Shown piece by piece: positions 1-13,500 of a stretch of DNA of 64,000 nucleotides (its first letter is position 1; every line of letters starts with the position of its first letter). The notes below the pieces were generated by a model that worked only from the letters and a program-made list of their open reading frames with translations, was not told the origin of the DNA and did not search any database. Both the position numbers and the translations under genes were made by a program. Source of the DNA: Gordius sp. MW1 (taxonomy: Eukaryota > Nematomorpha > Gordioida > Gordea > Gordiidae); the NCBI GenBank assembly GCA_964036665.1, contig OZ038526.1, positions 8,122,001 to 8,186,000 on the forward strand. Direction: 5' to 3'.

Positions 1-465
1 AATTACTTTAGATTATGTTTTTAAAAATTGCGAGTTTTACTACTACTAGATAAGAGCACAATAATTATATACAAATAATTTAATACTCAAAGTGAGTGGT
101 AAGTTTTTCAATCTTCATTCAAGCCTTCATTTTTCAATTTACTTTAAAATCTATTTTGTTAGAAACTGACTGTGCAAATTCTATAGTAGAGATTGACGAT
201 CAAATTCAACTAAGAATTGATAATTTTCATGGGTTAGTATTGATTCATAACGTTTACTTTTAGATAATCATAACATAGCTATCTTTATTGTAGCAAATGT
301 CGCTGGGATCGGCAAAGTTAATATTATAAAATTTGGGCCAGTGGATGGCCTATAAACACGAAAAACATGGATGAGCATTTTGAACGCGGGCGGGGCTTAC
401 AATTATCTTATATCATACGATGTGAAAATTTTATATTAGAATAACTTTTATATTATACCTTATCA

Positions 466-637
466 CATGGGCATAGCCAGCATTGGAATTAGAGAGGGGT
501 AATAATGACATAGGAAAAGTAAAGTGATCTTTTTTTTTTTGCAAAATTTAGCCATAATTTTAAAAAAATTTCACAAATTTTTGGATTTAGAGGAGGGCAG
601 CCGCCCGTCCCTGCTCCCCCCCTTGGCAACGCCCGTG
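466..637. mobile_element. hAT-type MITE (CATGGGCGTAGCC family, short subfamily)
   Basis: 172-bp element with inverted ends CATGGGCATAGCCAG and TTGGCAACGCCCGTG. It is flanked by a perfect 8-bp TSD CCTTATCA (458-465 and 638-645). The TSD length and ends fit the hAT superfamily. It lies between the last NDST exon found and the window edge. Confidence 0.85.
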
Positions 638-1407
638 CCTTATCATTTATTAATAAATTCGCTTTTATTCTATTAAATTCGTTGTCTAGGGAACACACAT
701 AAACACATTACCCATCCTCCTTCGATCAATAATTTTATTTACATTATTAAAAATACAAGATGGCCTTTGGCTATACGTTAGAAAAGCCATTTTGGTAGAA
801 CTTTTCGTTTGAAATTTGAGTGGTTTATCATTTCCAACAGTTTTTGATTGTAAGGCCTATATAATAAATACATTTAGGTTGCACAATCTTTTATAATACC
901 TACTTATATAACTCTTTTGTTAAACGAAATCTAGATTATTACGTTATAAAGGCGACCCCGTCTAACTAGTATCTAACTCACAACCATGTAATTTTTACCC
1001 AATAAATCTTTATTAATAAGTTCTTAGCAAATTTTAGAGATCTCCAACTAGTTTTAAGTAATTGCAATTGCCTATGCATCAATAGGACATCTTTAAAATT
1101 TAGAGTGGGTGTACGTTAGATTATAATGAATATGATTAAATAGATAAATAATTATTATTTAATTCTATAAGCTTCTTAAAACGTAAGAAATAATTTTTTT
1201 TTATTTTCGCCTTTAAGACCTATAAAACTGGCTTACTTGTAATAATCTTGGAGGAATTTTTTGCTGTCATTGTCTATAACAGAATAGTCTCTACCTTTGC
1301 TGGGGGGCAAGCACAAATTCTTCCCGTTTTTTTCAATTTTGCAAAAGTATTTTTTATCATCATCGTACCTTATATATTATTATCGATAATTTATTTCAAA
1401 AACTTAC

Positions 1408-1517
1408 CTCAAAATTTTGTCAAAATCTATCCATTTTCTGAGATTTAAGTGCATCTGAATTTCAGATAATTCGCTAGCTGGGCCCTTGCTAAGCTTGTTT
1501 CCATCGACTAATATAAT
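1408..1517 (-). CDS. NDST: NDST exon (IILVDGNKL segment), last one found
   Basis: Acceptor TTTTTTACAG, then IILVDGNKLSKGPASELSEI and IDFDKILR, ending in phase 2 at donor GTAAGT. It matches the family's ILVLDGKLLRTEPAKVM region. The remaining 60-70 residues of the sulfotransferase domain are not seen between 1 and 1407 and presumably lie outside the window. Confidence 0.82.
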
Positions 1518-4500
1518 CTGTAAAAAATATTGTATTTTTTAAGAGTTAGAAATTTTTGAGACTTTTGAAACAGGATTAAAACTAAAGTTTACAATGTACG
1601 GAAGCACCAACTGTTTTAAACTTTCATTTTAATATCACTCTCTCCGTTCTGCTACTTAATTTTTTTTTAATTTTTTGTACCATTTGTCAAATCGTTGTAG
1701 TCATTGTTTTATCTATAGCTTTTTACCTTATATAATTGAATGCTAACGATTAACTTTCAAAAATAGAAATATATTGCATGAGAGTATTGCAAAGTTGCAT
1801 ATTTTGAATCCAAGTTTATATTAATTTGATCTCGATTAAACAAGTCTATATGCTCTGCAACTTTTTTTTAAGTTCATAAACTTAAGTAAACTTTTTAAAA
1901 TGTTATAAGTTTTGTGTCTATTTATCAAATTTGGGTTGGAATAGTATCACAAAGATTCAACGATGCATATAGGATTTAAATATTTTTCGATATTATGCAA
2001 TATGTAGATTATAAACCTTCAACTATATGGACACGAAAACGAGAGACATTCAAAATCTCCTTGGTGTATGCTATACGACGAAATAGTACTTAGCGAAGAG
2101 ACAACTTGGAAAGTATTCAAGAAGCCGAAAAATATTCAACGTTAGCTGGATGTGATTTAAAGCTAAAGAATCGATAAACGGTATACACAGAGATGAACGT
2201 TACAGGCAACCCATCGCTAGATGCACATCTAAAGTACCCAAAAGTAGAGAGGTTTACATACCTTTGCTTGATGCTACATCAAGAGGGAGGTTGCGTAAAG
2301 GAGGTCAAAGCACGGATTCAAAAGGCTGGCTTAAATGGCGAAATATATCAGGTATTGACAAGAAGATGCCAATATGATTGAAGAGCCAAGCTTACAAATG
2401 ACCGGTGTTACTCTATACATCGGCATTCAACGGAAAATTTATTACAAGCCACGTTGATGAGAATGAGAGGGTACACCTTAGGGTATACTAAGCTGGACCA
2501 TATGATACATGACAGTCTCAGAGTAAAAATGGGTATTCAACCTATGGCGGACTTAATTAACGAAAAGCGGCTAAGGTGGTACGGCCATATTCTATAAAAG
2601 GAGACGATTTAATTCTAAAAATATAGGAGAAGTGCCGGGGAAGGAAGAGGAGGACCTCGTGTCAGGAGGAAAGAACAAGTAGATAAAGATATTAAAGAAG
2701 AAGTTTAATCAGGACATAGCGCTTAAGATATTTCTTAAAACACACCCCACAACTGTGGGACCTGAGATGATTAGAGCCCTGCACGGGCCGTCCGAATACC
2801 GACCCGGCCCGGGCCCGACCCAATCGGGTTTGGGGCCGGGCTCGGGCGGAATTTTATAAAATTATCGGGCACCCGATCTGAGGCCCGAGTCCGGCCCGAA
2901 TCTATATGAAGCAAACTAATATGTTATAAAATATGATTTGAATAAACACACGATATTAGATAATTATCTTCGCACTGCGTACATAATATAGTTCCAAATT
3001 TCAGCTTTTTTCCCCTGTCTACTATAATATAACTGACCTGAATTGCAAATCTTATTCTAATATTTAAAATACTCATAGTAGCTGTTGGAACTTAAGAAAT
3101 ATGATAAATAATTATTTCAACGTTTTTTATATGGAACTGTTAAATAAGGGATATTTTTTAAGGTTATTTTTTAGTTTTAAATTAGAGCTAAATACATTGT
3201 AACGAGTGAAAAAGGATTTTTTATTTTAACTTATTTAGTTGTAAATTACGAGTTATAACAATCTAATGCATTTTATATTTAGATGGTGAAATAATTTTCT
3301 ACGATTTTTCAAAAGTTTCATTTAAAAAATCGGGTCGGGCTCGGGTTGGGCCAAATAGAAAAACGCCTTTCGGGCTCGGGCCGGGCTCGGGCAAAATAAA
3401 AATGGAGAAGTTGGGCCGGGCTCGGACGGAAGAAATTTCATTTTGCAGGGCTCTAGACATGATAGAGAAGACGAGATTTAGATTATAAACTTATATAAGC
3501 AATATGTTTATTCTTGGCTACTAAGTCTTTGGATAGTTAGTAAGTGATTCCTTTAAATAAATGATATTATAATCATATTAACTCGGTCAAGTCACAATTG
3601 GGCCACGATGTTAGCCAGAATTAAGAGTAAAAGGGAATATAAGTTCATTAATAAGTTGGGGGGGGGCAAAATTATTATTAAATAAATAATCAAAATCTAA
3701 TAAATAAAAATGAGTTCTTAGATATAGGGGAGGGTAGCCAATCTTCCTGTTTGGCCCAGGATAAACCCCTGAGTGGAAACCTTATAGGCTTAAAATAATA
3801 ATACTATAGCCTGGGAAGCAGCTGATGATTATTATTAGATGAGAAAATAGGGCGCCTATTTTAAGATATCTCTTACTTCAATTTGTTTTATGATTAAATG
3901 TTAGACTTAGGTAAAAAATGTTCCTTTTATAACTTTTGCAATATATTTTACTGTACTAGTGCGGATATTAATAAACCTCATTAAAATGGCGGCCAAAGTT
4001 TCTTAATAATTTTTTTTTGCAAAAATTAGCAGTTCGGCATTTATTGTAATATTAGTGTACGCGAGAAGATTGGATGCGGGTTTATGTTACATATGCTACT
4101 TAATAAGAAATACTTGTGAAGGTTGGTAAAAGTGTAACCAATGTTTGAGGTATTCTACATAAATTCCTGGCTGTAAACATCTCATTTTAAGGTGTCTTTT
4201 TAATTTGGTGCGAGTGTTAGTTGTATTATTTTCATTTCGTGACAAGGAATCGGACGAAAAAAGAATTTCGTTAAAAGTAAGATGTATTGCCGTTTCGTCA
4301 TTTTTACTTTTCATATGCTATATAATATAACGATGAGTATGATAAATTAATATACAAAAAAAATAGTTAATAAAATACTGTGTATAACTTTTTAAACAAA
4401 TTATTCTATATTCAATGTTAAGGCTTTGGTTAACTAGACATATCACTAGGGGTTATAAATAAAGCTAGGAGGTATATATTTAAAAAAAACTATTACACTT

Positions 4501-7500
4501 TTTGTGAAAATATTCATTGGCGTTTAAAGGAAATTCATTTATTGGCTTTGGGAAGATTAATCAAGATAGTTTTTATTGGATGTGGTTTTATATAATAAAG
4601 AAAGCCTCATATATGTTATATATGGCAAGGTCCATCAATTTAAGTTAAGTCTTATAGTGAGCTTGGTACCAGAGACCAGAAATGCCCTTCGGGCGGGCAT
4701 GGACAAGCACCATAAGTTTTTAGTGTATTATTTTGTTTTGTATTCTTTTATTTTTGCGCATTACTTTGTAACTTTTATATTAGTTATATAATCGTAAGCC
4801 TTACCCAAAAAACCAATTGAACTTTTGAAAGACATTACCAAATTAATGCTAATAATTAAAATAATATCAATTCAACCCGGGGTTGGGTTAGGGGCATGGC
4901 CGGGTGGACACTTAGAAGGATTCCGTTGGGGCCTGACCTTCAATTTAATTTCAAAATTGGATCGAACGGGGTTAGGGCAGAAATTTTAAACAAATATTAC
5001 CTCTTCTTGGCATCTTACCATTTAAATGGGTTAGGTGACAAAACATGCTTAAAATGTTGAAATAACTAATCCTAATAAATTAAAGGTAGCATCTAACTAA
5101 GTGCGTACAGATTATAATATAACATAGATCGACAAAAAAGTTGGAATAATTATAAAATAGTTTGTAAGTGATTTTTTGAACAATTTTTAGTTTATCCTAT
5201 AAATTTCTTTAAAATATTTAGTTTTACACAAACAAATTTCACATAAGGCTTTTTTGATCCAAAACTTAATTTACCTGGTACCAAGAGTAAGCGCGTTCAA
5301 TAGGATCACGAAGAATTATTAAGAGATTTGCATCAGGAAGCAATGCTTTGGCACGGAAAGGCGCAAAGGGGTGGTCAAAATACGTGGCCGATTTGTCTAT
5401 TGCTATAGTCGGGTTTACAGTTACCTCATTTTCGGTTTTATACAAATCTAAATACCTGTAAGTTTTGGGAAAAGATGTAAGCATAAATATTGCAACGGCT
5501 ATAATCACCAATCGATCCCTTCGAAATAGTTGGGACCGGAAAAAAATTGCGTTTCCTCGAATGTGGCTGCAAGCTTCCGGCTTAGTCTCACACCGGGTAT
5601 CATGCCCAAATACCATTGAAGGGCAGTACTACCTATATTTATTAATATATTTATAATTTATAAAATTACCCGTTTTTTGCGGTCCGACAATCAGTAACTG
5701 GGGAAAATGACGACAATCTCTTTGCCTGTACCAAAGCGCGAAATGGTCAGGATTTAGGCAAGGATTCTACGAAGAGTATATGATTGTCAGAATAAAGTAT
5801 GTCGTAAAATTAAAGCACAGAAAATCAAGCTTATTAAACTATGATTCCTAATAAATTTTTGCTTACCGTCCAAACAATCTCGCGATCTTCCGGGTATGTG
5901 TCAAAATAGGCGTCAGCTAAAGCCGTCGGTGCCGCTGTGCTCAGTTTGTAATTTGTATTTTTGCTTATGAACGATAAGGCTTTCATTATAACATATTCGG
6001 CTACGCGATCGTGACAGTAATTTGGAATGTGTGTCATAAAGATATTAACCTAATGTTGTAACATAACTAGAATTGTTAATTGTAAATTATTATCCGTTAT
6101 ATATCAAATAAAAAATAGAAATCTGACCCAAGGCAACAATTTACAATGATTTACATGTTTTAATTGAATCAAATTTTAGCGTTAAAAAGGTATAAGCTTT
6201 TATATTTATTTTGTTGTTTTGTTCCTAATTTCGGTAGATCTCAGGGAAGGGTTAAAAAATATGTTTTGTATTAGGTTAGTTAGTCAAGGTTAGAATAAAG
6301 ATTATATACATATATGATTTAATGAATTTGGATTTTCATCTTGCCCCATTATTTAGCACTTAGGAATATGTTTGCTTTTCGATCTATCACCATAGAGAAA
6401 TGTTTTAAAAATGGTCCATAGGATTATATAAATAAATTGCATAGCAATTTATATGATTAGATATAAATCTAAACTGGCGTGGGAATATAGCCTAAAAACA
6501 TTCCAAAGGCCATCTTTTGCCCGTTTAGGCTCATGACGACCAGGTAAAACCCGGAAAACTCATTGTTCTGCGTAATGTATCAGAGTTATTTGTCAGATTA
6601 CGGGAAACAATCACACAGTCAATATTTGTAGACGTGTGCAATTTGCAATAATATATAAAATATTTGTACAATTAATGACATTTTATTAATGGCAGGAATC
6701 CGATTCTATAGCGTTCTTGAAATATTTTAACTTTTTAAATAGGATGTATAGCAGCTGTGAGCTATTTGTCAACTATGTTTTAAATGGATATATTTGGGCA
6801 AAATAAAAGGAATAATAATAATAGAACATAGTTTAAATTATATTTAACTCTAATAATATCTCATTTAAAAAAAAATTCTATCTTCACAATTGCTCTATCA
6901 TTATTCGTTATGATTCGGATTCTAAAATTTGGTGGAAAAGCTAAATATCGCCTACCTTATTATGTAATATATGATCAAATACGGGTCCGGATTGAACCAT
7001 GTCGTCCAACTCGGCTTTCCCCTTTTTAAACTGAGAAAAATTAGTTGTATATGAAAAGACCCCTAAGCTTTGACGAGGCAGTACCTGAATTGATTTTGGT
7101 CAAATTTATATTCATATTTAAAGTAATGTTAATTCATTACTTGAACCCCCATATAGGTAAAACCTCTGTGACCAAAATAAGGGATGATTGACGGGTAATT
7201 AATTGTACTGGATACTGATATATTGTACACCTCTTTCCATACCTTAAAAAGATTTTTGTAAACAGGGTAGATGCCCGAATGTTTTGGTGAAACAGCGTAT
7301 CTCAATGGTTTATCTTTAATTCCCAGTTTTTGCCTCTATGAAGGACGTAACATAAATAATACAAATGTATAAAATTATATTAATATTTACAATGCATTGC
7401 TTCTTATTCAATGACTTGGCTATTTCTTTACTGATCTTAATATATAAGACCCCCCAAATTTAGAAAAAAATTTAAAACACTATAATTTGCATAAAAATAA

Positions 7501-10500
7501 TCATTTTAAACGTTATAAAAAATTAGGGTAAAGATGTTAGATAAAAATTCCAATTACTTTAGCAAATTGTGCATTGTTTTTCATGTCAAGTAGTAGTACA
7601 GATTCATTTAAGTTATCGTGAGGAGGTCTATGATCCCACGCATGAGGAAACCACATAAATTCTTTATTTTTACCTTGATACATAAATATTTAATATAAGC
7701 TAATAACCGTTATTAAGGAAACAAGAAGATACCTGATTAGGTAAAGAACATATCATATATCTTATCTTATATTTAACATGGGCAGATTAGATGCTGATTC
7801 TCATCATTAATTTAAATCCTATTTTTGTATGCTGACCGAATACTTTACACCATTGTACAAGATTGTTAATCATGGGCGTACCCAGGTTTTGAACTAAGGG
7901 GGGGGGGCAGATTAAAAAGAAAATTTCCTGATAGCAAAAAAAAAGGTCTCGACTATACAAAAATTTTCCTGAAAGCAAAAAAAAAAAGGGTCTCGACTAT
8001 CCAAAAATTTTCCTGAGAGCCAAAAAAAAAGCAACTGCCCTAAATTAGGCAGTGTGGGCACCAAGACCCCCTGCCCCCCTGGTAAATTAGGGGGGGCAGG
8101 GGGTCCGGCTGCCCCCCTCTGGCTAATTATGGGCGGGGGGGGGCAAAACATAATTTTTTTTAATTTGTTAGGGTTTTTGTATTGAAATTTTTTTTTTTTA
8201 ATTAGGGGGGGAGGCAGCCGCCGCCCCCCCCCCCGCGTACGCCCATGTTGTTAATTAACAAAAAATACTTTGAAGCAAATTTATTATATAGAGGATAATT
8301 TACCCATAATCCAATAATTTTAAGGCTCTTTCTGAAGTTTTAAACTATCTCTATTTACAAAAATATTATGTTAATGGGTTGTCTAATCTAATATTTATTA
8401 TACCTAAATTTTAATAATAATGTCTTGTTAAACTTATGAAAACCTACAAAATTACTTTTTTATAATATTTTTATACAAATTTTAAAAATCTAATAAAAAA
8501 TGTAACTATATTTCCATAGTTCATTTGTGTTATATTGGCAAAGTATGTTATATCAGAAACCAGCTACATAAATAGGTATGTTAAAAGAAACTCAAGTTAA
8601 GACTTAATGAAGGTATAAAAAGAAATTTATACAAAGACGACATTTAAGTAATAGTTCAAACTTGAAAACACGACACACCTTAATACTCTGTTATAAACAT
8701 AAAGATCTAATATTGAGGAAAATGTTGCATCATTTACCCTATCCTATGCAATTAAATTTAGGATGTTATTCAAATGCTCAGTAAAAAAATCAAAAATTCT
8801 CAGTAAAATATGCTCAGTATTTCATTAATGTGCTCAGTAAAAAATTCAAAAATGCTCAGTAAATAATCTTAATATTGCTCAGTTATAAATCCAAAAAGCT
8901 CAGTATTTTTAAAAAAATGCTCAGTAATTTTAATAAATAATACTCAATCTTAATCTATTTAGCACTAATATTTTGTAAAAATAAAGTTAAATTGATGTGT
9001 GGAAATTAAAATAGTTTATTTTGATTGTTAAATTTTTAAAGGGTATAAGGTATCTTAGTGTCTTGAATTTTTTCCCTTTAAATCCTCCCTTCTCTCAATT
9101 AAAATAAATAAATGGCAAGTTAAAAAAGCTATAAGAAGTAATGACCTATAATTCCAATTCTAAATACTCTGCCTTTCCCTTCTTAAATTTTACATTTTAT
9201 AATGTATTTTTTTGCAAATTTTATTGAGATTTATCAATCAAAGGGAAAATATAAAATTATTATTTGAATATAATCACAAATATTTACAAATACAGATTAA
9301 TAATAATAATTAACAATTTAAAATGAAAAATAGACAAATTTTGCTGGAGACAACTTTCATTTCAAAAACCCAAAATTTGTTATATAATCAATGTTAAATA
9401 ATCTAAACTTACCATTACTGAACAATAAAGGCTGATTTAGCCTTTGAGGGTCTGCCTCGTTTTCTTTTTTGCCCTATAGGCACACTTTTGGCTTCTTTAG
9501 GTGGTTGGAAATTCAAGTTTAATTGCCAACCCAACGACATGTTTGCAAATATATTGTTAAAAAACGATGGACAATTGCACTTGGAGTAGTTAGGTTATGA
9601 AATAAAATTTATTTTAATTAACATATAAATAAAAATAAACCAATTTTCAGGCGAGCACTTTGACTCTATGGGAAACACGCAAGACTCTTACTTAGATATC
9701 TTGGGTTCGAATCTCGCTCTAGGATTTTATTTTAAAAACTAATTCTTAGTTACTTTGCATAAATAAAAAAATTACTGAGCAAGATTTGAATAAAAAACTG
9801 AACAAATGAATATTATACTGAACGAATAATTAAATAACTGAACATTAAATTATTTACTGAGCATTTAATTATTCTATTGAGCATTTTTTTATTCTACTAA
9901 GCATTTGAATATTCTACCGAGCAAAAAATGAATTAATTACTGAGCACAATAATTTGTTCTCTCAAATTTAACATGTTTCTAAATTTGAGTTGAACACTTA
10001 TTAATTGAATGTATTTATGTACTATCAATCCATTATAATTTATAAAATTAGTTTCCAATAATGGTAGTTTAGGATTCATAAAATGCGAGGGTGGAAATGG
10101 GTTTAGATATTTCGGTCGTCCAGCGATCATTATCAATAAAAAAAAAAAAGGTAACTTACAAGTGATGTGAATTATCAATGAACGAGAAGGTGTCGACAAG
10201 TTTTAATTTATAAACAAAATAATGAAAACTAGTTGAAATAGGAGGGTGAATAATAGCGAACACCGGTTGGAACAAGAGAGTTAACACTTATTGAAATAGT
10301 GGGATAAACAAATCTAAGATAAAGACGGGGTAAACAACTTTAAGATAAAGGATAAGGTAAAATACAAAAGGGGATTATAAAAATGAAGCAATAGCATTAG
10401 CAACTATAAGAATAGTGTAAAGGATGGCAATTACAAAATAAGGCGGTTACGAAACAATAGGGGAAAGACAAAAGGGTAATAGGGTGTGTATGGTAACAGG

Positions 10501-13500
10501 TAGTTATAGAGCAGGTGTCGGCAACCTGTTTGTTCTTAAGGGCGCAATACTAAATTTGAAAATCACCGAGGGCGCATATTTTACAGATAATCAACAGGTA
10601 TAAATAGGCATCAAAAAACAGACTTTTTATAACTTTAGTTGGTGTCATACATAATGATACATATAATTCAGTGTGAAACTTGTGTGTCCATATTTTCAGT
10701 TAATTTCCTATAATCTATCTGTAATTTTTATTCTTAGCTAGCAAATGCGATATTTTATATGACGCGATCGTTGCTGCTTTATGTTGTTGCAGTGGTTTAG
10801 TAAAAAAGCTTTGCTGGTTAGTTCTTGAAGATTTTAAAGAAATAATTTTTTGTCTTCTAATTTTAGAGTTCATTGGATAGTCACTATCAAAATTTGTATG
10901 AACGGTCTTAAAATGTCGTTCAATATTACTTTTTTTGGGAGTCGCAACACTATTATTACACAACAAACAAACACACTTCCCTTTGTAATCAACGAAACAA
11001 TATAGATGTTCCCATTCATCGTTAGAATAATATGTTCTTTTTCTTTTACATTTATCCATGAAGGGTTTTGAAAGAAAATTTCGGATTACTTGGTAGTTTT
11101 AAATGCACGGTCTACGCGTATTCGAAATACGATCACACACTAACAAAAAATACGTGCGTGTTATTAGATACGCTCATATCATACATTTACATTAGTCCAG
11201 CGAGGGCGCATTAAAAATCAATCGGGGGCGCCATGGCGCCCGCGGGCGCCGCGTTGCCTACCCCTGTTATAGAGGAAGGTGTGGGTGTATGTGTTAGTAA
11301 TTTCTGAATTGTCCTGGTTGATCATTGATTTGGGGCTTGAGGCGGTCGATTAGAACGCTTTCGATGAATTTTCGTTCTTTGTTATACCGAGAACGGTAGA
11401 GGACAGTCGGGTTGTCCCAGTCGATGGTATGTTGGTTTTGTAGAGAGTGTTCTGCTACGGCGGAGTGGGTCGCGCATCGTGTCAGCGGGGCTTTGTGTTC
11501 TTTAATTCTTTCAGCTAAGGTTCTCTTTGTTTCTCCCACGTAAAATTGGTTGAAATCGGCGCAGGAGATTTTATATATTAAATTAGATATATAATTTTTA
11601 TCGGTTATGTTATTAATAGGTTTTATGAGTGCAAATAGGTTGGATGATGTTTTCTGAGAAAACTTAAAATTATTTATATTATGTTTGTGAAAAATTTTAT
11701 TTAATTCCTTGAGGAAATTATTATTAAGACTTCGGTGGAAAGGTATGGATATATAATGGTTTATTTTAGATTTTATTATTGTGGAGGGATTCGCTCCTGA
11801 TATTAATTTATTTTTAATGTTTGTCAGCAGGTCGAGTGGGTAGTTGAGGTCTAAAAATCTTTGTGTTATCTTGTCAACTTCAACAATCCTATCACAGTCT
11901 CGAGAGCAATGAGATATTGCTCTTTTAATCATCATTCTAAATGTGTTTATTTTAAATGAAGAGGGGGAATGGCTGTGCCATGGTATATACTGATAGGAAT
12001 CAGTAGGTTTATGGTAAACTGTTGTGATGATCTCTTTATTTAAATTATGGAGGGAATCTAGAAATGGTAACTGATTATTTGATTCTATTTCAACTGTAAA
12101 AATAATGTTTTTATGGAATAAATTTAATGTTTTTAAAAAATCATCTAAGTCATTAGTTAGGTTATGAGGCCAAATACATAAAATGTCATCAACATATCTG
12201 GCATAAAAAGGAGGGAATAATTTAGAGGATTGTATGTAAGATTCTAATTCGTTAAGAAAAATGTTGGCAATTAGGGGTGCAAGGCGGGAGCCCATAGCAG
12301 TGCCATCAATTTGGTCATAATTTATATTATTAAACTGAAAGTTATTTGTTGTGCAAAAATTTAATAGTTCTTTAAATACTGATTTAGTGAAAGGAGGTTG
12401 TTCAAGTCTATCATAGATTTTTACACAATAATTTTTAGCAGAATCTAAAGGAATATTGGTAAATAATGACTGAATATCAAAGCTTACAAGTGAAAATGAA
12501 GTCGGTAAACTTCAACGAATTAGAATCCTACATACAATCCTCTAAATTATTCCCTCCTTTTTGTGCCAGATATGTTGATGACATTTTATGTATTTGGCCT
12601 CATAACCTAACTAATGACTTAGATGATTTTTTAAAAACATTCAATTCATTCCATAAAAACATTATTTTTACAGTTGAAATAGAATCAAATTATCAATTAC
12701 CATTTCTAGATTTAACCCTCCATAATTTAAATAAAGAGATCATCACAACAGTTTACCATAAACCTACTGATTCCTATCAGTATATACCATGGCACAGCCA
12801 TTCCCCCTCTTCATTTAAAATAAACACATTTAGAATGATGATTAAAAGAGCAATATCTCATTGCTCTCGAGACTGTGATAGGATTGTTGAAGTTGACAAG
12901 ATAACACAAAGATTTTTAGACCTCAACTACCCACTCGACCTGCTGACAAACATTAAAAATAAATTAATATCAGGAGCGAATCCCTCCACAATAATAAAAT
13001 CTAAAATGAACCATTATATATCCATACCTTTCCACCGAAGTCTTAATAATAATTTCCTCAAGGAATTAAATAAAATTTTTCACAAACATAATATAGATAA
13101 TTTTAAGTCTCTCAGAAAACATCATCCAACCTATTTGCACTCATAAAACCTATTAATAACATAACCGATAAAAATTATATCTCTAATTTAATATATAAAA
13201 TCTCCTGCGCCGATCGCAACCAATTTTACGTGGGAGAAACAAAGAGAACCTTAGGTGAAAGAATTAAAGAACACAAAGCCCCGCTGACACGATGCGCGCC
13301 CACTCCGCCGTAGCAGAACACTCTCTACAAAACCAACATACCATCGACTGGGACAACCCGACTGTCCTCTACCGATCTCAGTATAACAAAGAAAGAAAAT
13401 TCATCGAAAGCGTTCTAATCGACCGCCTCAAGCCCCAAATCAATGATCAACCAGGACAATTCAGAAATTACAAACACATACACCCACACCTTCCTCTATA

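Larger units (their letters stand above)
8772..9949 (-). mobile_element. Mutator-like (SWIM/AT-hook) element remnant with TGCTCAGTA subterminal repeats
   Basis: Both ends are built of short repeats of TGCTCAGTAAAAA: about eight forward copies at 8772-8940 and about nine inverted copies (TTACTGAGCA variants) at 9770-9949. Between them lie the C-terminal end of a transposase-like ORF on the minus strand and a tRNA-like segment. No convincing TSD was found. Assigning it to Mutator-like elements rests on the ORF tail resembling SWIM-domain transposases; this is inference from memory. Confidence 0.6.
10037..12510 (-). mobile_element. Penelope-like element, copy A (minus strand, head-to-head with copy B)
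   Basis: Encodes a reverse transcriptase followed by a GIY-YIG endonuclease. It is 5'-truncated at about 12510 and extends to shared 3' sequence at about 10037. Its 3' UTR carries a hAT insertion (10512-11266). The same 3' UTR and terminal sequence occur inverted in copy B, out to about 13958. It lies in the large NDST intron. Confidence 0.9.

Noticed and set aside
7787..8151. Two minus-strand frames of 63 and 79 codons
   Set aside because: They lie wholly or mostly within a MITE and consist of poly-G/poly-A low-complexity translation.
9653..9735. Functional tRNA-Lys gene
   Set aside because: B-box and anticodon loop are tRNA-like but the acceptor stem cannot pair and the A-box is poor.
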